A stretch of 64,000 bases of DNA from CAWAYR01 sp050250875 (GCA_050250875.1 JBFWNV010000005.1:182116-246115), one strand, 5' to 3'. Shown: positions 26,968 to 34,597, counted from the first letter of the stretch. Notes: generated by a model not told the origin, from the letters alone. Numbers and translations are program-made.

Positions 26968-27326
26968 GGACAGTAAGGGATCAGTCTTTCGCACGGCCAT
27001 CAGTCGGGCACGCCCGGTCGGGTGTGGTGGCGTCGGCGCGGTGGCGCGCGCGGGCGGCCCGACCGGAGGCACCGAAGTCCCGGTCATCGGCAGGGTCGGT
27101 CGGGCAGGTCGCGGTGGGCGGTCGTGTCTAAGCGTGGCTCGCGCGTCACAGGGGGCTCGGAGGTGCTCGCGGTGAGCGCGGCGTGAGCCGCCTGCGATCG
27201 CCCGAACGACCAGCCGTCTAACACGCCGCTGCACCCGACGGCACCGGGGCGCGCGTGCGCGCGCCCCTCGCGCTCCGGTAGGATCGAGACTCCGCGCGGC
27301 CGCGGGTGAGCGGCCATGCGTTAGGC
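26961..27326 (+). repeat. Cassette 1, identical to cassette 3; no convincing gene
   Basis: The whole unit from one core site to the next (366 bp) recurs without visible change at 28120-28485. About 250 bp precede attC. No plausible plus-strand gene is present; minus-strand open frames exist but have shadow-like composition rich in Arg, Pro and Ala. The cassette may be gene-less, or may carry a promoter, a structured RNA or an unrecognised short minus-strand peptide. Being in first position, it holds the most recently inserted unit if insertion is at attI. Confidence 0.85.
27216..27326 (+). repeat. attC: attC site of cassette 1
   Basis: Left core GTCTAAC, right core GTTAGGC, 111 bp. The inner boxes CGCCGCTGCACCCG and CGGGTGAGCGGC pair imperfectly, as expected for a folded single-stranded attC. 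The central loop is GC-rich and itself palindromic (GCGCGCGTGCGCGCGC region). Confidence 0.9.
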
Positions 27327-27340
27327 CTACCACTCATCTC

Positions 27341-28021
27341 ATGACCGATTGGTTCTCCACATTCGACGTTGGTTACACGGTCCGCCAGGTTGCGGTCGTC
27401 TCGGCGTTGGCCTTCGCTCCCGCTGCTTTGTGGAGCGCCTGGCGAGCTCCGCGGCTACTTACCTGGATTGTCGCCCCGTGGCTGGCTCTAACCATCGCCT
27501 GGTTGTCTGTCGTGACTTTGGCGGCCAGTTCAAGTGTGTGGTCGCATTCTGAGCTCCCTTACGTTCCGTTTCGAGTCGGACCTTCGGAGTTCTCCTTGCG
27601 AGAGCTGGCGCGGTGGCTCGCGGTCTCAGTGTGGGTTCCATCGTCCGTGGTGTGGCTCGCTCTACAAGCGTGGAATAGCCGGAGAGCGCCGCGGTCACCT
27701 TCTCTCTCGGCGACCGCACCGCGGTTGGTAGCGTATCTAGTGGCAGTCGGTCTGTGGACGACCCTGGCGATGGTGTCGGCTGAGTACGCCCATGAAGACA
27801 CTGTTGTTGCGGATGGGTTTAGTCAGGGCGCGTGGGAGCGACTTCGGCCCGGGATGGCGCGTGCCGAGGTATACCAATTGCTAGGGCCTCCTCTTCAAGG
27901 ACATTGCCAGTTCGACACGATTCCCGAGTGTTGGGTTTCCAACTACAGTGCGGGTTACTTTGCCGCTGTCTGGTTTCAAGATGACCACGTCACAAAGATC
28001 CAACAGTGGTATTCGGACTGA
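27341..28021 (+). CDS. Cassette 2: membrane protein with C-terminal SmpA/BamE-like domain
   Basis: A 226-residue protein with four hydrophobic helices in the first ~145 residues and a periplasm-type C-terminal domain (WERLRPGMARAEVYQLLGPPLQ ... CWVSNYSAGYFAAVWFQDDHVTKIQQWYSD). The LRPGM-(A)-x-x-EVxxLLGPP motif is that of SmpA/OmlA/BamE-like and related small domains. GC content and codon use are clearly lower than in the flanking chromosome, a sign of recent transfer. Role unknown; envelope function likely. Confidence 0.8.
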   Translation: MTDWFSTFDVGYTVRQVAVVSALAFAPAALWSAWRAPRLLTWIVAPWLALTIAWLSVVTLAASSSVWSHSELPYVPFRVGPSEFSLRELARWLAVSVWVPSSVVWLALQAWNSRRAPRSPSLSATAPRLVAYLVAVGLWTTLAMVSAEYAHEDTVVADGFSQGAWERLRPGMARAEVYQLLGPPLQGHCQFDTIPECWVSNYSAGYFAAVWFQDDHVTKIQQWYSD

Positions 28022-28028
28022 GCCAGAG

Positions 28029-28126
28029 GCCTAACAAGCCGCTGCAGCCGACGGCGGCGCGGCTAGACTGAGGCAGGGCGATCGAATCGAGGGCGCCGCT
28101 CGCGGCTGAGCGGCCACGCGTTAGAC
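28029..28126 (+). repeat. attC: attC site of cassette 2
   Basis: Left core GCCTAAC, right core GTTAGAC, 98 bp, inner boxes AAGCCGCTGCAGCCGAC and GCGGCTGAGCGGC. The stop codon of the cassette gene lies 8 bases before the site. Confidence 0.92.
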
Positions 28127-28485
28127 GGACAGTAAGGGATCAGTCTTTCGCACGGCCATCAGTCGGGCACGCCCGGTCGGGTGTGGTGGCGTCGGCGCGG
28201 TGGCGCGCGCGGGCGGCCCGACCGGAGGCACCGAAGTCCCGGTCATCGGCAGGGTCGGTCGGGCAGGTCGCGGTGGGCGGTCGTGTCTAAGCGTGGCTCG
28301 CGCGTCACAGGGGGCTCGGAGGTGCTCGCGGTGAGCGCGGCGTGAGCCGCCTGCGATCGCCCGAACGACCAGCCGTCTAACACGCCGCTGCACCCGACGG
28401 CACCGGGGCGCGCGTGCGCGCGCCCCTCGCGCTCCGGTAGGATCGAGACTCCGCGCGGCCGCGGGTGAGCGGCCATGCGTTAGGC
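28120..28485 (+). repeat. Cassette 3, duplicate of cassette 1
   Basis: Base-for-base the same as 26961-27326 by direct reading, offset by 1,159. It includes its own attC (28375-28485). No convincing gene. The copy either moved by excision and re-integration at attI or arose by recombination between sister arrays. Confidence 0.9.
28375..28485 (+). repeat. attC: attC site of cassette 3
   Basis: Left core GTCTAAC, right core GTTAGGC, 111 bp; same sequence as the attC of cassette 1. Confidence 0.9.
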
Positions 28486-28510
28486 GGACAACCTCGAAAC
28501 GGTCACATCG

Positions 28511-28966
28511 GTGATTCGATCAGCCCAAGCTCTCGGCATCGTGGCGCTCTGGCTGCTTGGCGCGGTGGCTTGCCGAGGCGAGTCACCGAAAATGCCTGGG
28601 TTGCCAGGCACCACGGTTGGGCCCGAAACGACGCGCTTGCTCGCGGCGTTGGCTGACGCAGGCTTCACTTTCAATGCAGCGGCATACCAGCCCGTGCCTG
28701 CCACGTACCTTCATGCGCCAGTGACGGCGTTGCAGCACGGCGACGAGTCACTCGCGGTGTGGGAGTACCCGACACCCGACGCCGCTTCCGATGACCGGCA
28801 GCGCGTGTCGACGAGCGGCATCGATGGCTGCTGCCTCGAGCTCGGCTCGGAAGCGCGATGGTTCCTGCACGGCCGACTGCTTGTGCTGTACCTCGGGGTC
28901 GATCCCGCGCTGCGAGCCGCCCTGCGCCGCTCTCTCGGTCAGACTGTCGTGGGGCCAGCCGCCTAA
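28511..28966 (+). CDS. Cassette 4: small putative lipoprotein
   Basis: A 151-residue protein starting at GTG 28511. The leader IVALWLLGAVACRG has a lipobox-like LGAVAC, so the product is probably a lipoprotein. The mature part has mixed helix and strand with no motif I recognise; a paired Cys (DGCCLEL) is present. The TAA stop sits inside the left core site of the attC (GCCTAAC), a tight fit common in cassettes. Confidence 0.7.
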   Translation: MIRSAQALGIVALWLLGAVACRGESPKMPGLPGTTVGPETTRLLAALADAGFTFNAAAYQPVPATYLHAPVTALQHGDESLAVWEYPTPDAASDDRQRVSTSGIDGCCLELGSEARWFLHGRLLVLYLGVDPALRAALRRSLGQTVVGPAA

Positions 28967-29050
28967 CCAGCGCATGAACCCGACGGCGATCATCTTCTGT
29001 GGCATCATCCGGGCAATCGGGCGCCGCGGGTTATGCGCCAGTCGTTAGGT
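28961..29050 (+). repeat. attC: attC site of cassette 4
   Basis: Left core GCCTAAC, right core GTTAGGT, 90 bp. It belongs to a sub-family with GCGCATGAACCCGACGGCG at the left and TTATGCGCCAGTC at the right, shared with cassette 9 and, less closely, 15. Confidence 0.9.
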
Positions 29051-29065
29051 TGACTTGAGGCAGCT

Positions 29066-29701
29066 GTGGCCCCGATGAAGTACCGACGAATCGAAATTGA
29101 AGGCGAGGCACTGGTCGTCGCGTTCGACATGTGCTCGTCAACGACACTCATCGAAGAACTGACGCTCGCGGGCGCGCTCCGGCGATACGACCGACTAGTC
29201 ACGGACGTGAAGGAGCACTTGGCCCAGGCCCAGGCAGATGTGCTGTTTGATCCCTACAAATTCAATGGAGATGGCTGGATTCTTCTCTTTCCCAGTGATA
29301 CAGACGGAAGTCAGCTGTTCGATCTGCTACGTAAGCTCTGCATCTTCTACCAGGACGCGCTCGAAACACGCGTGCTGCGTCACCTGGCCGCTAGACCGAG
29401 CGTGACGGGCTTAACCTTTGGAATTGACAGCGGTCCGTTGCACGCCATGAAGATCTATGGCCAGCGCGAGTACGTTGGGCGAGCGATCAACGTGGCGTGT
29501 AGGCTACAGGGCGCCATCAAGGACAATGATTCGTCGCCGGCGTACAAAGCATTGGTGTCGAACTCGGTTTACAATGACTACCTTCGGGCATCGTCCAAGC
29601 TGGTCAAGGTGTACAAGGTCGAACGCCGACTGAGAAATATTCGCTCCGGCTCTGGGTTCGGCTGCAAGAAGATCGAGTTGTTGAACCTGAGAGCAACCTA
29701 A
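29066..29701 (+). CDS. Cassette 5: class III nucleotide-cyclase-fold protein
   Basis: A 211-residue protein made of little more than a cyclase homology domain: VVAFDMCSSTTLIEEL (metal-Asp strand), YKFNGDGWILLFP (the second metal-Asp hairpin, here N-G-D) and TFGIDSGPLHAMKIYGQREYVGRAINVACRL, the strand-helix near the C-terminal end of such domains. Both metal-binding Asp appear present, so activity is possible. Small stand-alone cyclase-like proteins can make nucleotide signals in phage defence, but nothing here proves that. The start is GTG 29066 or ATG 29075. GC content is lower than in the chromosome. Confidence 0.75.
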   Translation: MAPMKYRRIEIEGEALVVAFDMCSSTTLIEELTLAGALRRYDRLVTDVKEHLAQAQADVLFDPYKFNGDGWILLFPSDTDGSQLFDLLRKLCIFYQDALETRVLRHLAARPSVTGLTFGIDSGPLHAMKIYGQREYVGRAINVACRLQGAIKDNDSSPAYKALVSNSVYNDYLRASSKLVKVYKVERRLRNIRSGSGFGCKKIELLNLRAT

Positions 29702-29784
29702 CCAGCGGTTGCAGCCGACGGCGGTTGGACACTATGGGATCATGCGGGGCATCAACCGCCGCGGCTGAACCGCGATCGTTAGCC
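29696..29784 (+). repeat. attC: attC site of cassette 5
   Basis: Left core ACCTAAC, right core GTTAGCC (one base off consensus), 89 bp, inner boxes GCGGTTGCAGCCGACGGCGG and CCGCCGCGGCTGAACCGC. The gene's stop codon lies in the left core. Confidence 0.88.
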
Positions 29785-29793
29785 CGGCCGAAG

Positions 29794-29822
29794 TTGCGCC
29801 CTTGTATATACAGGCGTATACT
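29794..29822 (+). promoter_or_regulatory. Predicted promoter of the cassette 6 brnTA pair
   Basis: TTGCGC (29794-29799), a 17-base spacer and TATACT (29817-29822) form a plausible sigma-70 promoter. The brnT GTG is 6 bases past the -10, so the message would be almost leaderless. The spacer and -10 hold AT-rich palindromes (GTATATAC, GTATAC) that could be bound by BrnA, which is known to repress its own promoter. Confidence 0.55.
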
Positions 29823-29828
29823 GACTAG

Positions 29829-30122
29829 GTGCGCTTCGGGTGGGACGCGCGGAAGAGCGATCGGAACCTGCGCGAGCGTGGCTTCGACTTCGAGTTCGCG
29901 ACGCAGGTGTTCGATGGACCCACATTGGAGCGCACCGATACGCGTCGAGACTACGGCGAACGTCGTGTTGTCGCCATTGGCGTAGCCGATGGCATCGTGT
30001 TGACCCTCGTGTACACCGACCGGGCCGAGGCCGGTGACCGGGTTCGTCGAATCATTTCGGCCAGAGTGAGCAGTCGCGGTGAGCGCCAAGCATACGAACA
30101 AGCGGTCTTCCGGGGTACCTAG
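29829..30122 (+). CDS. brnT: Cassette 6: BrnT-family ribonuclease toxin
   Basis: A 97-residue protein with the BrnT layout: FGWDARKSDRNLRERGFDFEFATQVFDG at the N-terminus, then RRVVAIGVADGIVLTLVYTD and the C-terminal RRIISARVSSRGERQAYEQA. BrnT is a RelE-fold RNase that stops growth when not held by BrnA. It starts at GTG 29829, and its end overlaps brnA by 44 bases, so the pair is translationally coupled. Confidence 0.9.
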   Translation: MRFGWDARKSDRNLRERGFDFEFATQVFDGPTLERTDTRRDYGERRVVAIGVADGIVLTLVYTDRAEAGDRVRRIISARVSSRGERQAYEQAVFRGT

Positions 30123-30393
30123 CCGCGGTCGTGCCAATCTGGCGCGGCTTCGACGGGTTTCCGAGGTCACGATTCAGCGCACCTCGCCGCGCGACCTGCG
30201 CGGCCTGCCCGACGATTTCTGGGCCTCGGCGCAGGTCGTCGAGCCGGTCGCGAAGCAGCCGATTTCTCTCCGGGTCGATGCCGACGTGCTCGACTGGTTC
30301 AAGGCTCAAGGCCCCCGGTATCAGTCCCGTATCAACGCTGTGCTGCGGTCGTTCATGACGCAAAGCGCGGCATCTCGCCGGAAGGCGGGCTAA
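30079..30393 (+). CDS. brnA: Cassette 6: BrnA-family antitoxin
   Basis: A 104-residue protein starting at GTG 30079 within the end of brnT. The C-terminal part (KQPISLRVDADVLDWFKAQGPRYQSRINAVLRSFM) is the ribbon-helix-helix DNA-binding domain of BrnA; the N-terminal part (LRGLPDDFWASAQVV) is the usual linker that covers BrnT. It neutralises the toxin and represses the operon. Confidence 0.9.
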   Translation: MSAKHTNKRSSGVPSRGRANLARLRRVSEVTIQRTSPRDLRGLPDDFWASAQVVEPVAKQPISLRVDADVLDWFKAQGPRYQSRINAVLRSFMTQSAASRRKAG

Positions 30394-30459
30394 CCTCCAA
30401 ATGCAGCCGACGCGCCGCGTGACGCGTGGTGGCGCGCGGCTGATTTGGCGGCGTTAGAC
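30388..30459 (+). repeat. attC: attC site of cassette 6
   Basis: Left core GGCTAAC, right core GTTAGAC, 72 bp. It belongs to a short sub-family (AAATGCAGCCGACGCGCCGCGT ... GGCGCGCGGCTGATTTGG; 20-base parts only) shared with cassettes 8, 12 and 17. The stop of brnA lies in the left core. Confidence 0.9.
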
Positions 30460-30487
30460 GGCGTATCGGCTACTTAGGAGTCGCTCG

Positions 30488-31396
30488 ATGATCAAGCCGC
30501 TTCTCGCTGCTCTCCTCGTGGCGGGTTCCTCGTTCGCCGCCGCTTCCTCTCTCGAACAGCCGTCGCCGATGAGCCTGACCTCGGTCTATCGCGACCTGCC
30601 GTATGTGCGAGATGGAGGGCCGAGACAGCGGCTCGACCTCTACGTGCCGACCCCACCTGTGCCAAGGGTCTGGGGAAAGCCGCTGACAGCAGTGACTCGT
30701 CGCCTGCCACTCATCGTATGGATTCATGGCGGCGCGTGGATCATCGGGCGAAAGGAAGACACGGTGCCACTCGAGTGGCTCGCGCAAGGCTACGCGGTGG
30801 CCAGTATCGGCTACCGTCTCAGCGGTGATGCAATATTCCCGGCGCAGTTGCACGACGTGAAGGCGGCCATCCGCTGGATACGCGCGCATGCGGATCGCTA
30901 TGCTCTCGACCCCACCCGGATTGTCGTGTGGGGCGAGTCGGCCGGAGGGCACTTGGCTGCCCTTCTTGGCACTACCGGTGAAGTGGCCTCGCTGGACGTC
31001 GGCGACCACCCGGATCAATCGAGCCGCGTCAATGCCGTCATCGATTTCTATGGCAACGTCGATCTCGTCGCAGACGCGACCGCGAATCCAGCCATCGGCA
31101 CCGTCAAGTCACCGCACTCGCAGCTGCTTGGCGGGCCGGTGCTGGAACGTCGTGAGCTCGCGCACCAGGCAAACCCCGTAGCCTATGTTTCAAAGGATGA
31201 TCCGCCGTTCCTGGTCGTGCATGGGGACGCGGATCGTAACGTTCCCCATGCCCAAAGTGTTCTGCTGGTCGATGCGCTTCGCGCAGCGGGCGTGCCGGTC
31301 ACGTTCTACTCCGTTGTGGGCGGCGGGCATGGCGACTTTGCCGATCCGCGAGTGCGGCAGCACGTGACGGACTTTCTCGCCTCGATCATGCACTGA
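30488..31396 (+). CDS. Cassette 7: exported alpha/beta-hydrolase (esterase/lipase)
   Basis: A 302-residue protein with a signal peptide (LLAALLVAGSSFAAASS). Catalytic marks: oxyanion motif WIHGGAW, nucleophile elbow VVWGESAGGHL, the acid in VHGDADRNV and His in GGGHGDF, as in hormone-sensitive-lipase/BD-FAE type esterases. AGGAG lies 7 bases before ATG 30488, a normal ribosome site. Its closest relative in the window is the broken copy in cassette 11. The substrate is probably an ester or acylated sugar in the periplasm. Confidence 0.88.
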   Translation: MIKPLLAALLVAGSSFAAASSLEQPSPMSLTSVYRDLPYVRDGGPRQRLDLYVPTPPVPRVWGKPLTAVTRRLPLIVWIHGGAWIIGRKEDTVPLEWLAQGYAVASIGYRLSGDAIFPAQLHDVKAAIRWIRAHADRYALDPTRIVVWGESAGGHLAALLGTTGEVASLDVGDHPDQSSRVNAVIDFYGNVDLVADATANPAIGTVKSPHSQLLGGPVLERRELAHQANPVAYVSKDDPPFLVVHGDADRNVPHAQSVLLVDALRAAGVPVTFYSVVGGGHGDFADPRVRQHVTDFLASIMH

Positions 31397-31438
31397 CAGT
31401 TGCCTGCGTTCGTCCCCCAGGGCTTCGGTGCGAGCGCC

Positions 31439-31511
31439 GTCTAACATCTGCTTGCAGCCGGCGGCGGGCGGTGCGATCCTGAGCCGCCGCGGCTGAAGCA
31501 GCACGTTAGGC
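31439..31511 (+). repeat. attC: attC site of cassette 7
   Basis: Left core GTCTAAC, right core GTTAGGC, 73 bp; inner boxes CTGCTTGCAGCCGGCGGC and GCCGCCGCGGCTGAAGCAGC pair well. Confidence 0.9.
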
Positions 31512-31525
31512 AGACCAACCGCGCC

Positions 31526-31558
31526 TTGCCGATCGTCAATACAACGTGCATACTTGAC
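31526..31558 (+). promoter_or_regulatory. Predicted promoter and operator of the cassette 8 brnTA pair
   Basis: TTGCCG (31526-31531), a 17-base spacer and CATACT (31549-31554) form a promoter-like pair. An inverted repeat GTCAA ... TTGAC (31535-31558) spans the spacer and -10, a suitable place for autorepression by BrnA. Confidence 0.5.
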
Positions 31559-31565
31559 GAGTCGC

Positions 31566-31862
31566 ATGACGGGACTCGCGTTCACGTGGGATCCAGCGAC
31601 GGCTCGGGCGAACCTTCGGAAGCACGGCGTGTCGTTTGTCGAAGCCCGCTCGGTGTTCTACGACGACCGCGCGCGGTTGACCGACGACCCGGACCACTCC
31701 GAGGCTGAAGATCGCTTCATCCTCTTGGGGCTCAGCGACACCGCGCGTGTGCTCATCGTTGTGCACGCGTACCGCGAACGCGAAGGGCGGATTCGTATCA
31801 TCTCAGCCCGCAAGGCCACGCCCCGGGAGCGCGCCGGCTACGATCGAGAGTCACGACCATGA
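31566..31862 (+). CDS. brnT: Cassette 8: BrnT-family ribonuclease toxin
   Basis: A 98-residue BrnT-type protein: FTWDPATARANLRKHGVSFVEARSVFYDD, DRFILLGLSDTARVLIVVHAY and RIRIISARKATPRERAGYD cover the whole RelE-like fold. ATG 31566 is chosen because the next start upstream, TTG 31554, overlaps the predicted -10. It overlaps brnA by 4 bases. Confidence 0.9.
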   Translation: MTGLAFTWDPATARANLRKHGVSFVEARSVFYDDRARLTDDPDHSEAEDRFILLGLSDTARVLIVVHAYREREGRIRIISARKATPRERAGYDRESRP

Positions 31863-32086
31863 GAAAAGAGTACGACTTCAGCAAGTCTCGTCCCAACCCG
31901 TACGCGGCTCGGCTCAAGCGGGCCGTCACCATTCGCCTCGACGAGCCCACGATCGCGTACTTCAAGGCTCTGGCCGAAGAGACCGGCATTGGCTATCAGA
32001 CGCTGATCAATTCCTTCTTGCGCGACTGTGCCGCCTCGAAGCGACGCCCGACCGTTCGCTGGGCTCGATCAAAAGGGGCTGCCTAA
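31859..32086 (+). CDS. brnA: Cassette 8: BrnA/CopG-type antitoxin
   Basis: A 75-residue protein: KEYDFSKSRPNPYAARLKRAVTIRLDEPTIAYFKALAEETGIGYQTLIN is a short toxin-binding tail followed by a ribbon-helix-helix DNA-binding domain. It follows brnT with an ATGA overlap. The TAA stop lies in the attC left core. Confidence 0.9.
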   Translation: MRKEYDFSKSRPNPYAARLKRAVTIRLDEPTIAYFKALAEETGIGYQTLINSFLRDCAASKRRPTVRWARSKGAA

Positions 32087-32151
32087 CCACCAAATGCAGC
32101 CGACGCGCCGCGTGTCGCGTGGCGGCGCGCGGCTGATTTGGGTCGTTAGGC
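32081..32151 (+). repeat. attC: attC site of cassette 8
   Basis: Left core GCCTAAC, right core GTTAGGC, 71 bp, short sub-family like cassette 6. Confidence 0.92.
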
Positions 32152-32156
32152 AGACC

Positions 32157-32777
32157 ATGACGAACGGTGTGCGCGCAATGGCGCTAGCGGCTGTGCTGCC
32201 ACTGCTGGTGCCCTCCGTGGCCAGAGCCCAGTCCGGAGGCGTAGCGGGCGGCTATCTTGGCGTGTTCGGCGCGTGGGCGCGCGACGACGCGCAGCGACCC
32301 GCAGGCCGCAACTACGAACCAACCCGCGACGTGTGGTCGGCCCAAGGCGCGGTCGTCGTCGCGAGCCGGTTGGTGATTGGAGCACACGTGGCGAATCTTG
32401 GTACGGTCGTAGCTCCTGGCGGCACTCCTCGGTTTCAGGTCGAGGAACGCCAGGGGGAGCGTGCTGCATTCGGAACAATCGGAATCGTGTCGTCATGGCA
32501 GGGGCGGCACACAGCCCTGTTGTCGGTCGGCGCAGGCCCTCTGATGCAACGTCGTGAAGTGCGGGCTATCTTCTCAGGCGCGGTAACGACGAGGAACACC
32601 ACGTCCGTGGCGTATCTGGCCCAGGCGCAGGTGCACGTCGGCGTGGCCGAGCACCTCGCCGTGGCCCCTACGCTGGGCATATGCCTCCTTCGGCGCTCGG
32701 ATGACCCAGCAGGGCTGAGCCGTACCTCTGCATCTACGCGGCCATTCGGTGGTATCGGTGTCGTCTTCAGATGGTGA
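32157..32777 (+). CDS. Cassette 9: exported protein, possible outer-membrane barrel
   Basis: A 206-residue protein from ATG 32157, with a signal peptide (MALAAVLPLLVPSVARAQS). The mature part consists of alternating amphipathic strands rich in Gly (GGYLGVFGAWARDD, LVIGAHVANLG, AYLAQAQVHVGVAEHLAVAPTLG) and ends in a terminal Phe-Arg-Trp (GGIGVVFRW), which resembles the last strand of a small outer-membrane beta-barrel. No family is recognised. The gene starts only 6 bases past the core site, so expression depends on an upstream promoter. Confidence 0.7.
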   Translation: MTNGVRAMALAAVLPLLVPSVARAQSGGVAGGYLGVFGAWARDDAQRPAGRNYEPTRDVWSAQGAVVVASRLVIGAHVANLGTVVAPGGTPRFQVEERQGERAAFGTIGIVSSWQGRHTALLSVGAGPLMQRREVRAIFSGAVTTRNTTSVAYLAQAQVHVGVAEHLAVAPTLGICLLRRSDDPAGLSRTSASTRPFGGIGVVFRW

Positions 32778-32786
32778 GGCAGGGCT

Positions 32787-32876
32787 GCCTAACACGCGCA
32801 TGAACCCGGCGGCGGTCACCTGTTGTGGCATCATCCGGGCAGCGTGGCGCCGCGGCTTACGCGCCGGTCGTTAGCC
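32787..32876 (+). repeat. attC: attC site of cassette 9
   Basis: Left core GCCTAAC, right core GTTAGCC, 90 bp, same sub-family as cassette 4 (shared TGTGGCATCATCCGGGCA loop). Confidence 0.9.
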
Positions 32877-32928
32877 GGACATGTCGCGGCAGGTTGCCAA
32901 CGCGGAGGGTGAGGAGTAGCCTGTCAGC

Positions 32929-33129
32929 ATGACGACGGTTGCAGAGATCTCGGGTGCGGTGAAACGCCTTCCGAAGCGAGAACTGGTCCGCTTCCGGAAG
33001 TGGTTCGCCGAGTACGATGCAACCGTCTGGGACCGGCAGCTCGCCGCTGACCTGCAGGAGGGCAGGCTTGATGGCCTGGTCCGCGAGGCCCATCGCGACC
33101 ACCGAGCTGGACGCACGAAGCCCCTGTGA
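32929..33129 (+). CDS. Cassette 10: antitoxin-like small protein
   Basis: A 66-residue protein (VAEISGAVKRLPKRELVRFRKWFAEYDA ... DRQLAADLQEGRLDGLVREA) of the helical type often found ahead of ParE/RelE toxins; the pattern VxxLPxxELxxFRxWFxxFDAxxWDRQ is typical. TAGCCT (32917-32922) lies 6 bases before ATG 32929, suggesting a leaderless message. The toxin start overlaps by 4 bases. Confidence 0.75.
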   Translation: MTTVAEISGAVKRLPKRELVRFRKWFAEYDATVWDRQLAADLQEGRLDGLVREAHRDHRAGRTKPL

Positions 33130-33467
33130 AGCACGTTGCCAGTGTTCGGTTCTGGCGGTGCTATCGCGCGCTGCCAGCGGAGGTTCGAGCGCTCGCAGAT
33201 CGAAATTACTCGCTGCTGAAGACCAACCCGAAGCACCGGTCTCTACACTTCAAACAGATTGGAGCCCTCTGGTCTGTCCGAGTCGGCCTGCACTACCGGG
33301 CATTGGCGACCGCCGTGGCCGACGACCTGGTGTGGTTCTGGATCGGTTCGCATGCTGAGTACGATCGACTGCTCGAAGGCAAGCCGGCTAACAAGGCGTT
33401 GCAGCCGACGAGGCGCGCGGCCCTGGGGGCCAAGCCGAAGGGTCGAGGCCGCGCGCCTCGCGGCTGA
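33126..33467 (+). CDS. Cassette 10: ParE/RelE-fold toxin with attC-encoded tail
   Basis: A 113-residue protein from GTG 33126. The core (SVRFWRCYRALPAEVRALADRNYSLLKTNPKHRSLHFKQIG ... WSVRVGLHYRALA) follows the RelE/ParE toxin fold: two helices, then strands with basic residues. About residue 88 it passes the attC left core and reads NKALQPTRRAALGAKPKG..., so roughly the last 26 residues are encoded by the attC. The same kind of tail is seen in cassettes 13 and 18. Confidence 0.78.
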   Translation: MKHVASVRFWRCYRALPAEVRALADRNYSLLKTNPKHRSLHFKQIGALWSVRVGLHYRALATAVADDLVWFWIGSHAEYDRLLEGKPANKALQPTRRAALGAKPKGRGRAPRG

Positions 33468-33483
33468 ACGCTAGTCGTTAGCC
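33386..33483 (+). repeat. attC: attC site of cassette 10
   Basis: Left core GGCTAAC, right core GTTAGCC, 98 bp; inner boxes AAGGCGTTGCAGCCGACGAG and CTCGCGGCTGAACGCTAG. Confidence 0.9.
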
Positions 33484-33502
33484 GGCAGACGCTTCGCACT
33501 GA

Positions 33503-34427
33503 ATGACTTCGATGATCCAAAGGTCGATCGCTGTCGTCCTCCTGGCTGCCGGTCCGGTCGCTGCAGGCTTCTCTCCGGAACAGGCGTCGCCGATGAGACT
33601 GACGTCGGTCTACCGTGACCTGTCCTATGTCCGGGATGGCGGACCGAGACAGCGCCTTGATCTCTATGTTCCGACCCCACCTGTGCCCCGAGTATGGGAG
33701 AAGCCGCTCCCGGCGGGGACGGTGACCCGACGGTTCCCACTCGTCGTGTGGATTCATGGTGGCGCGTGGAGCATCGGCCGCAAAGAGGACACCGTTCCGC
33801 TCGACTGGCTCGCTCTCGGCTACGCAGTAGCCAGCGTCGATTACCGCGTGAGTGGTGACGCAGTCTTTCCCGCGCAACTGCACGACGTAAAAGGCCGCCG
33901 TTCGATGGCTGCGCGCCCACGCTGACCGCTACGCTGTCGATCCCGACAGGATTGTCGTGTGTGGCGAGTCTGCGGGTGGTCACCTGGCTGCTCTCCTCGG
34001 CACAACCGGGGGTGTTGCTGCGTTCGACCTCGGCGACAACCTCGATCGATCGAGCCGCGTCAACGCGGTCATCGATTTCTATGGCAACGTTGATCTCGCC
34101 GCCGACGCAGCCGCCAACCCGAACATCGGCACCGCCAAGTCACCGCATTCACTCTTGCTCGGCGGTCCGGTTCTGGAGCGCCGCGACCTCGCCAGGCAGG
34201 CGAGTCCGGTGACGTATGTCTCGAAGGACGATCCGCCGTTCCTCGTCGTGCATGGCGACGCGGATCGGTCGGTCCCGATGGCACAGAGTGTGCTGTTGGT
34301 TGACGCGCTTCGTGCGGCCGGCGTGCCGGTGAAGTTCTACTCTGTTGCTGGCGGAGGGCACGGCGACTTCGCCGATCCCGAAGTGCGACGGCTCGTCACG
34401 GACTTCCTGACCGAGATAGCGCGCTGA
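33503..34427 (+). pseudogene. Cassette 11: exported alpha/beta-hydrolase, frameshifted paralogue of cassette 7
   Basis: The first frame (33503-33925) encodes the signal peptide and WIHGGAW and breaks off after HDVK. The second frame (to 34427) resumes with RAHADRYAVDPDRIVVCGESAGG, HGDADRSV and GGGHGDF. One A too many in the AAAA run at 33889-33892 explains the break; removing it gives a ~307-residue protein closely similar to cassette 7's esterase all along. Either a young pseudogene or a homopolymer sequencing error. Confidence 0.85.
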
Positions 34428-34472
34428 CTGGTCATGTTCACACCTCAAGCCCCGAGATTGCGCCGGAATGCC

Positions 34473-34549
34473 GTCTAACATCGACTTGCAGCCGACGGCG
34501 GCTGGGGTGATCATGACCCGCCGCGGCCGAAGTCGACCGTCAGCTAGAC
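34473..34549 (+). repeat. attC: attC site of cassette 11 (degenerate right core)
   Basis: Left core GTCTAAC; the right core reads GCTAGAC in place of GTTAGAC. 77 bp. Inner boxes CGACTTGCAGCCGACGGC and GCCGCGGCCGAAGTCG pair well. The mismatch could reduce excision, locking cassettes 11 and 12 together. Confidence 0.8.
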
Positions 34550-34597
34550 GAACGCTGCTTGGGCCGCGATGAATCAAGGCACCTAAACCAGCGAAGA

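Noticed and set aside
26962..27333. 123-codon minus-strand frame in cassette 1 (and its copy in cassette 3)
   Set aside because: It starts inside the attC, is dominated by Arg, Pro and Ala and has no motif; not enough to call a gene.
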